NCBI GenBank assembly: GCA_016933275.1
Contig: JAFGBI010000111.1
Location: 1-64,000, forward strand
Reading direction: 5' to 3'
Source: Polyangiaceae bacterium
Lineage (GTDB): Bacteria; Myxococcota_A; Polyangia; Polyangiales; Polyangiaceae
DNA length: 64,000 bases
The notes beneath the pieces are model-generated. The model did not search any database, was not told the DNA's origin, and saw only the letters and a list, made by a program, of their open reading frames with translations. Below are positions 59,252-64,000 of this stretch, piece after piece. Position numbers and translations under genes: made by a program. The first letter of the stretch is position 1, and each line of letters starts with the position of its first letter.

Positions 59252-60109
59252 TCACTGGCCAGGCCAGATCAGGATGGCGGTCGCGGTGAGGAGGTAGTCG
59301 GCGATGAGGATGGCGATCGAGGTCACCACCACCGTGCGCGTGGTGCTGCTGCCGACACCCGCTGTCCCGCCTCGGGTCTTCATGCCGAAGTGACAGCCGA
59401 CGAGGGCGATGATCGCGCCGAAGACGGGGGTCTTCATGAGGCCCTGGAGGTAGTCCTCGAGCCATACGGAGTTTACCCCGCTCCGCAGGAAGAAGCTCGA
59501 GGGGATGTGGAACTGGATGTCCGTTACCACCATGGCGCCGAGGAATCCGAGCACCATGGCGAAGGCACCCAGAACGGGCATCACGATGATGGATGCGATC
59601 AGGCGAGGCCAGACCAGCTTCTTCAAGGGATCAGCGCCCAGGGCGCGAACGGCGTCGATCTGCTCGGTTACGGCCATGGACCCGACTTCGGCTGCCATGC
59701 CGGCGCCGATCCGGCCACCAACGATCACCGCCGTGAGCGTGGGCGCGAGCTCACGTGCGAAACTCAGCGCGACGACGCGACCCGTGTATTCCATGCCGCC
59801 GAACTGCTTGAGGCCGTAGGCAAACTGCACGGCCATGACCATCCCGATGAACACGCTGGTGACGGCCACGATGCTGGTCGAGGCCACCCCGAGGACCTCC
59901 ACCTGGTGGATGATCTCGCGCCCCTCGAAGGGGCGACGAAACCCGGCTCGGGTCGACTGCAGCGCCATCTCCGTGATCTCACCCATCTCCTGCAGGAACG
60001 AGACCAACCGCTGCCGCGTCCTGGCTATCAGAGGAGGCGGCGGTGGCGGTCCGAGGCGACTCGGTGGCAGCGAGGATGGACGGTCAGGTGGCTCGGGTCT
60101 CAGGGTCAT
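59252..60109 (-). CDS. mlaE: MlaE/YrbE-family lipid ABC permease
   Basis: 285 residues. Polytopic; the family block VGGRIGAGMAAEVGSMAVTE with EQIDAVRALGADPLKKLVWPR is diagnostic of MlaE. N-terminal Pro-rich stretch of about 25 residues before the first amphipathic helix. In the Mla system it works with the MlaF ATPase and MlaD; neither is in the window, so this is an isolated permease gene or the partners are elsewhere. It sits two bases after a lipoprotein gene in the same direction. Confidence 0.92.
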   Translation of the reverse strand: MTLRPEPPDRPSSLPPSRLGPPPPPPLIARTRQRLVSFLQEMGEITEMALQSTRAGFRRPFEGREIIHQVEVLGVASTSIVAVTSVFIGMVMAVQFAYGLKQFGGMEYTGRVVALSFARELAPTLTAVIVGGRIGAGMAAEVGSMAVTEQIDAVRALGADPLKKLVWPRLIASIIVMPVLGAFAMVLGFLGAMVVTDIQFHIPSSFFLRSGVNSVWLEDYLQGLMKTPVFGAIIALVGCHFGMKTRGGTAGVGSSTTRTVVVTSIAILIADYLLTATAILIWPGQ

Positions 60110-60110
60110 G

Positions 60111-60632
60111 TCACTCGATCGTCGTGAAGCCTCTCACGAAGCGGTCGAAGGCCGCGAACGCGGAGGTATCCGTGCTCGGGTCCGCGATGAAGAGGAAGTC
60201 GTAGACGCAGCCGTCCTTCTTGAGCACGTAGACCGAGAAGCGACGCTCGACCCCGTCGAGCCGTGCCGTGACCACGGTGTGGAGGGCGGCGCGTCCGTCG
60301 AGAGCCAGCTTCTCCTGCGAGAGCAACGAGCGATCGGTGAAGACGAGGAAGAGGTGTTGGGTGAGCGCGGTCAGGGGGACATCATCACCGTCCTGCCCGC
60401 AGCGGCCGTTGACCGCGATCGTTGCTCGTGACTCGTCGTCGCGGAACGCGAGCCGCGTCTGGTCGAGCTCGATGGGACGCCAGGTGCTCGGGACGGCGCC
60501 GACGCGGAAGGCCACCTCCTGGTCCCGGTAGGTTTGGCCCTGCAGTCCGGGCTTCGAGCAGGCCGCGACCGCGACGAGGAGCGCGCCGGCCAGGAGGGTG
60601 GCAGCGCGGCGAGACGAGACCAGGAGCGCCAT
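60111..60632 (-). CDS. Putative lipoprotein upstream of mlaE
   Basis: 173 residues. Signal sequence with lipobox VAVAAC followed by SKPG; the mature part has beta character with QEVAFRVGAVPSTWRPIELD and ends with CVYDFLFIADPSTD. ATG 60632 is preferred over GTG 60653. It precedes mlaE by one base, so it is the first gene of a probable lipoprotein-mlaE unit. It resembles no known MlaB, MlaC or MlaD; perhaps a lipid-binding partner. Confidence 0.65.
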   Translation of the reverse strand: MALLVSSRRAATLLAGALLVAVAACSKPGLQGQTYRDQEVAFRVGAVPSTWRPIELDQTRLAFRDDESRATIAVNGRCGQDGDDVPLTALTQHLFLVFTDRSLLSQEKLALDGRAALHTVVTARLDGVERRFSVYVLKKDGCVYDFLFIADPSTDTSAFAAFDRFVRGFTTIE

Positions 60633-60857
60633 CGCGACGGCTGACCGTAGCACGGAGACGTGCCCGCGCGGGGAGGGCGACTTTCTCGTGGGTCCCCAGC
60701 TGGCCGATCCGTGAGCCCAACGAGCGGCGCCAGGCCGGCGAACGGGGATTCACACCCGACGAAGCCTGCGGCCGACCGCGGCGCGGGGCCGCTCCAGCTC
60801 GGCTGGCAGGGACCCCGGCGGTAGCAGTCCGGCGGTTGCCGACGTAGGTTCGGTCCG

Positions 60858-61643
60858 GTGTTCCTACCCCTGGCCGACATCAACCCGACCTTTCGGCGCC
60901 CCGCCGTGACCCATGGCCTCATCGTGGCCAACGTGACCGCGTGGGTGTGGCAGCTCCTGGCCATGAGCCGATGGGGTGAGCTCAAGGTGGTGTACGCGTA
61001 TGGGCTCGTGCCCCTACGTCTCCTTCTCGATCTCGAAGGGGGCCTTTCGACGCTCATTACCAGCATGTTCATGCACGGGAGCACCGCGCACCTGGTCGGG
61101 AACATGCTCTTTTTGCACATCTTCGGGGACAACGTCGAAGAGGCGCTCGGAAGGCGACGATTTCTCGCGTTTTATCTCGGGTCCGGGCTGGTCGCGGGGC
61201 TCGCCCAGGTCGCGGTCGACCCGGCGAGCACGGTGCCGATGGTCGGCGCCTCGGGGGCCGTCGCGGGCGTGCTCGGCGCCTACCTGGTCCTGCACCCGAG
61301 AGCGCCGATCCTGGTGCTCAACACCTTTCTTCTGCCCTGGCCTCTGCTGACGTTCCCGGCCTGGCTCGCGATTGGGATGTGGTTTCTGCTGAACCTTCTC
61401 GGCGGGTTCGCGTCCTTGGGCATGGGCCATGGGGCTGGCGTGGCCCATTTCGCTCATCTTGGGGGATTTGCCGCGGGGCTGGTGGCGATTCGCCTCTGCA
61501 TGGCTGGCCGATCGTGCCGTCCGGTCGACCCATGGGCGGGGTGGCGGCCTCCCCCTCGCCCCCAGGGGAGGCGATTTCGGATCGATTCGGAAGGGGTCCT
61601 CCAGGATCCGAGGGAGCCTCCCGACGGGCGCGGTCTGCGTTGA
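60858..61643 (+). CDS. Rhomboid-family intramembrane serine protease
   Basis: 261 residues from GTG. Membrane helices with HGSTAHLVGNMLFLHIFGD (the HxxxN region), the catalytic GASGAVAGVLGAYLVLHP, and VAHFAHLGGFAAGLVAI with the catalytic histidine. The last 45 residues are charged and Pro/Arg rich, likely cytoplasmic. It cleaves membrane proteins in the bilayer. The 204 bp before it and the 207 bp after it show no other gene. Confidence 0.92.
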   Translation: MFLPLADINPTFRRPAVTHGLIVANVTAWVWQLLAMSRWGELKVVYAYGLVPLRLLLDLEGGLSTLITSMFMHGSTAHLVGNMLFLHIFGDNVEEALGRRRFLAFYLGSGLVAGLAQVAVDPASTVPMVGASGAVAGVLGAYLVLHPRAPILVLNTFLLPWPLLTFPAWLAIGMWFLLNLLGGFASLGMGHGAGVAHFAHLGGFAAGLVAIRLCMAGRSCRPVDPWAGWRPPPRPQGRRFRIDSEGVLQDPREPPDGRGLR

Positions 61644-61850
61644 TGGGAGGGCCCTGCCGGTGCCGCTGGTTGGATGGCGAGTCTCACCTGGATGGGATCT
61701 GGCAGCACGCCCACGGCGCGCCTGGCCTGGCTCGGCGGCCAGGGGATCGACGAGCTCTGAGCTAGCGGGGGAACCAGGTCCACGAGCGCCCGCTCGGTGA
61801 TCATGGCACGCCACCGATGCGAGCAGGGGGTGCTGTGATAGCGTCGGCGC

Positions 61851-63410
61851 GTGACAGAACGCGGACCCTTCAAGCTCTATAATACCCTCTCCCGGAAGCT
61901 CGAGGAGTTCGTCGGTCGAAAGCCAGGCAAGGCAGGGATCTACTGCTGCGGCCCGACCGTGTACGACGTCCCGCACGCGGGGCACGCGCGCGCGGCTGTC
62001 GCCTTTGACGTCCTGGTTCGGCACCTGCGCGCCCGTGGCCTCGAGGTCACCTACGTACGGAACGTGACCGACATCGACGACAAGATCCTCGCTCGAGCGA
62101 AAGACAACGGGGAGGCGCCGCTCGAGCTGTCACGGCGCATGGAGGCGATCTACCGAGAGCGCATGGCTACGGTCGGTTGTCTCGCCCCGGATCGCGAGCC
62201 CCGCGTGAGCGAGCACCTCGACGAGGTGGTCGCGCTCGTCGAGCAGCTGATCGCGGCTGGCCGCGGCTATGTCTGCGAGATGCCTGGTGGTACGCGGGAC
62301 GTGTATTTCTCGGTCAGGAGCTTCCCGGGTTACGGCAAGCTCTCGCGACGCCGGATCGACGAGCTCATGGTCGGGGCGCGAGTCGCTCGCGATGAGGCCA
62401 AGCAGGACCCGCTCGATTTCGCGCTCTGGAAGGGGGTCCCCGACGACGAGTGGGGTTGGCCGAGCCCGTGGGGGCGAGGTCGGCCGGGTTGGCACATCGA
62501 ATGCTCCGCGATGAGCACGGCGTACCTCGGCTACGGCTTCGATATCCACGCCGGGGGAATGGACCTCATTTTCCCGCACCACGAGAACGAGATCGCGCAG
62601 AGCGAGGGTGCCCACGCTGCCCACGCTGGGGAAGAGCCCTGGGTGCACTACTGGATGCACAACGGCTTCGTGAACGTGGACAAGGAGAAGATGGGCAAGT
62701 CGCTCGGCAACTTCGTCACCGTGGACGACGTCTTGGCGCGCAACGACGCCGAGGCCTTCCGATGGTTCCTGTTGACGGTGCAATACCGCGGACCCATCCA
62801 GTTCGATACGGAGAAGGTCGAGGACGGGCGCGTGATCTTCCCCGGGATCGACGAGGCAGAGTCTCGGGTGGACTACGTGTACGCGACCATGGAGCGCCTG
62901 CGGGAACTGGTGGAGATGGGGGTGACCGTTCCCATGAAGGTTGCCCCCGAGCTCCTGCAGCAGAAGGAGGCGGTCGAGCGGGCGATACTCGAGGCAGGTG
63001 CCGCTCTCGACGACGACCTCAACACGCCCGTCGCCCTGGCGGTGCTGGGCGAGCTAGCGCGGATCGGCAACGAGATCTGTGACGTGGCCCAGAAGCGTAG
63101 GAAGGACGCGGCCTTCGTCGGAGCGGCGGCGCTCGCGGCGCGCGCGGCCGCGAAGGGGATCGAGCAGGTGGCGCGGGAGCTCGGCCTGCTGCAGGCGACG
63201 CCGGCCGAGCATCGGGCGCGCTGCACGGCACGACGGCTCGGTCTCCGCGGCCTCGACGAGGCAACGGTGCAGGCGAAGGTCGACCAACGCACGGCTGCCC
63301 GCAGAGCGAAGGATTTTGCTCGGTCCGACGCGATCCGCAACGAGCTCGCCGCGGTGGGCGTGACCGTTCGCGATGGACCCGCCGGCACCGAATGGACCAT
63401 CGCGCCGTAG
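61851..63410 (+). CDS. cysS: Cysteinyl-tRNA synthetase
   Basis: 519 residues from GTG. Class I motifs: [15 protein letters not shown] (HAGH variant of HIGH) and [10 protein letters not shown] (KMSKS variant). Zinc ligands appear in YCCGPTVY and [17 protein letters not shown]. Anticodon-binding C-terminal domain has [20 protein letters not shown]. Charging of Cys-tRNA. No T-box or other leader is seen. No second aminoacylation gene is close. Confidence 0.95.
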   Translation: MTERGPFKLYNTLSRKLEEFVGRKPGKAGIYCCGPTVYDVPHAGHARAAVAFDVLVRHLRARGLEVTYVRNVTDIDDKILARAKDNGEAPLELSRRMEAIYRERMATVGCLAPDREPRVSEHLDEVVALVEQLIAAGRGYVCEMPGGTRDVYFSVRSFPGYGKLSRRRIDELMVGARVARDEAKQDPLDFALWKGVPDDEWGWPSPWGRGRPGWHIECSAMSTAYLGYGFDIHAGGMDLIFPHHENEIAQSEGAHAAHAGEEPWVHYWMHNGFVNVDKEKMGKSLGNFVTVDDVLARNDAEAFRWFLLTVQYRGPIQFDTEKVEDGRVIFPGIDEAESRVDYVYATMERLRELVEMGVTVPMKVAPELLQQKEAVERAILEAGAALDDDLNTPVALAVLGELARIGNEICDVAQKRRKDAAFVGAAALAARAAAKGIEQVARELGLLQATPAEHRARCTARRLGLRGLDEATVQAKVDQRTAARRAKDFARSDAIRNELAAVGVTVRDGPAGTEWTIAP

Positions 63411-63471
63411 GGGAAGCAGCTCCGACGCCGCAGAAACGCCGGCCCCGCCGGTGGCGAAGCGCAGCTACCCC

Positions 63472-64000
63472 TCAGACGCCGATGAACAGCCGGTGGGCGA
63501 AGTTGCGCTCGAGCCGGGCACGGAGCACTTTGTCGGCGGCGGTCTCGATGTCGTACTCGACGCGCTTGAACTCGAAGATCTTTCGGTCCGAATCGTAGAG
63601 GATGTAACTGGCGCGGTTGTCGTAGTCGCGCGGTTGGCCAACGGAACCGACGCTACAGATGTACTTCTTCCCCGCTTCGAGATCGAAATCCACCGGCGGC
63701 AGCTCCTCCACGGTCGTCGAAGTGAGCGCGAAGACCTTGCAGAGGTGGGAGTGGCCGATCAAGGTGAGCGGAGCTAGCCGATCGTACATCGGGAGGCATT
63801 CCCGCGCCTGCTCCGGGGCGAAGATGTACTCGAACTCCTCGAGCCGCACCGGCGAGCCGTGGCAGAGCTGGACCCCAGCCGCGTCGAGCATGATCTGGTA
63901 GGGGAGCGCTTTGAGCCAGTCCATGTTGTCGCGGCTGAGCCACTTTGCATGGAGGTCGAGGGCCTGGCGGGCGGCCTCGTAGTAGTAGGAGTAGTCCATC
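63472..64000 (-). CDS. Metallophosphoesterase, N-terminal part missing at the window edge
   Basis: At least 176 residues; the coding frame continues past the right edge, so only the C-terminal part is seen. CHGSPVRLEEFEYI and TLIGHSHLCKVFAL are the HGxP and GHxH motifs of calcineurin-like phosphoesterases; KYICSVGSVGQPRDYDN is the usual end of this subfamily. The N-terminal SDIHGN motif must lie beyond the window. Phosphodiesterase or phosphatase substrate cannot be told. Tail ends LERNFAHRLFIGV. Confidence 0.78.
   Translation of the reverse strand, partial: MDYSYYYEAARQALDLHAKWLSRDNMDWLKALPYQIMLDAAGVQLCHGSPVRLEEFEYIFAPEQARECLPMYDRLAPLTLIGHSHLCKVFALTSTTVEELPPVDFDLEAGKKYICSVGSVGQPRDYDNRASYILYDSDRKIFEFKRVEYDIETAADKVLRARLERNFAHRLFIGV

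Overview
The window is 64 kb of very GC-rich, gene-dense DNA with no rRNA, no tRNA that I could recognise and no intact transposon. The gene content points to the Myxococcota (deltaproteobacterial lineage). The clearest marker is an mglB-mglA pair whose products match the gliding-motility GTPase switch of Myxococcus. Supporting markers are a PilZ protein, many small lipoproteins, huge secreted TPR/transglutaminase-like proteins, a SctQ/FliN-like protein, a SUMF1-fold protein and comEC. The order is unlike Myxococcus in places, so a Polyangia-type or uncultured relative is likely; species cannot be named from the sequence.

Layout, left to right. 0-10 kb: an ArsA-type ATPase; a leftward riboflavin/transcription cluster (ribE, ribBA, ribH, a polytopic TPR protein, nusB, an M17-N-like protein); then a YceI-like protein, a Cys-rich lipoprotein and alr. 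10-16 kb: a predicted 3'-5' exonuclease, an RNase G/E with a ~300-residue insertion, a PilZ protein, a 37-residue basic protein, a relic resembling the structured end of an IS605/TnpB element, and the leftward mglB-mglA-recX operon. 16-24 kb: two tandem ~1250-residue exported DUF3857/transglutaminase-fold proteins. 24-28 kb: a leftward operon of a SctQ-like protein, lipoprotein, yggS and rarA. 28-36 kb: a TPR protein, hpt, comEC, a Cys-rich lipoprotein, a beta-barrel protein, tlyA, a CPBP protease and a UbiA-type prenyltransferase. 36-41 kb: ligA, a SUMF1-fold protein, cinA and a broken thpR.

40-54 kb is almost entirely leftward: pyrH, then ccmF, a CcmI-like zinc-ribbon protein and an Ig-like membrane protein, then a 586-bp gap with a perfect DnaA box, then dnaN, recF, gyrB and clpB. 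The dnaN-recF-gyrB order suggests a replication-origin neighbourhood, although dnaA is not present. 54-64 kb: a SurA/PpiC lipoprotein overlapping a lysine-2,3-aminomutase-family radical SAM gene, the SRP RNA, folE coupled to an SDR gene, a MerR regulator, MlaE flanked by lipoproteins, a rhomboid protease, cysS, and a metallophosphoesterase cut by the right edge.

The most unusual signals are (1) a dispersed palindromic repeat that starts inside the TAG stop codon of two unrelated genes; (2) the TnpB-type structured relic without a tnpB gene; (3) the tandem exported transglutaminase-fold pair in which one member keeps the Cys-His-Asp triad and the other has lost the cysteine motif; (4) RNase G/E with its S1 domain split by an acidic repeat insert; (5) the frameshifted and truncated thpR. 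Many starts are GTG or TTG, and ATGA/GTGA stop-start overlaps mark most operons.
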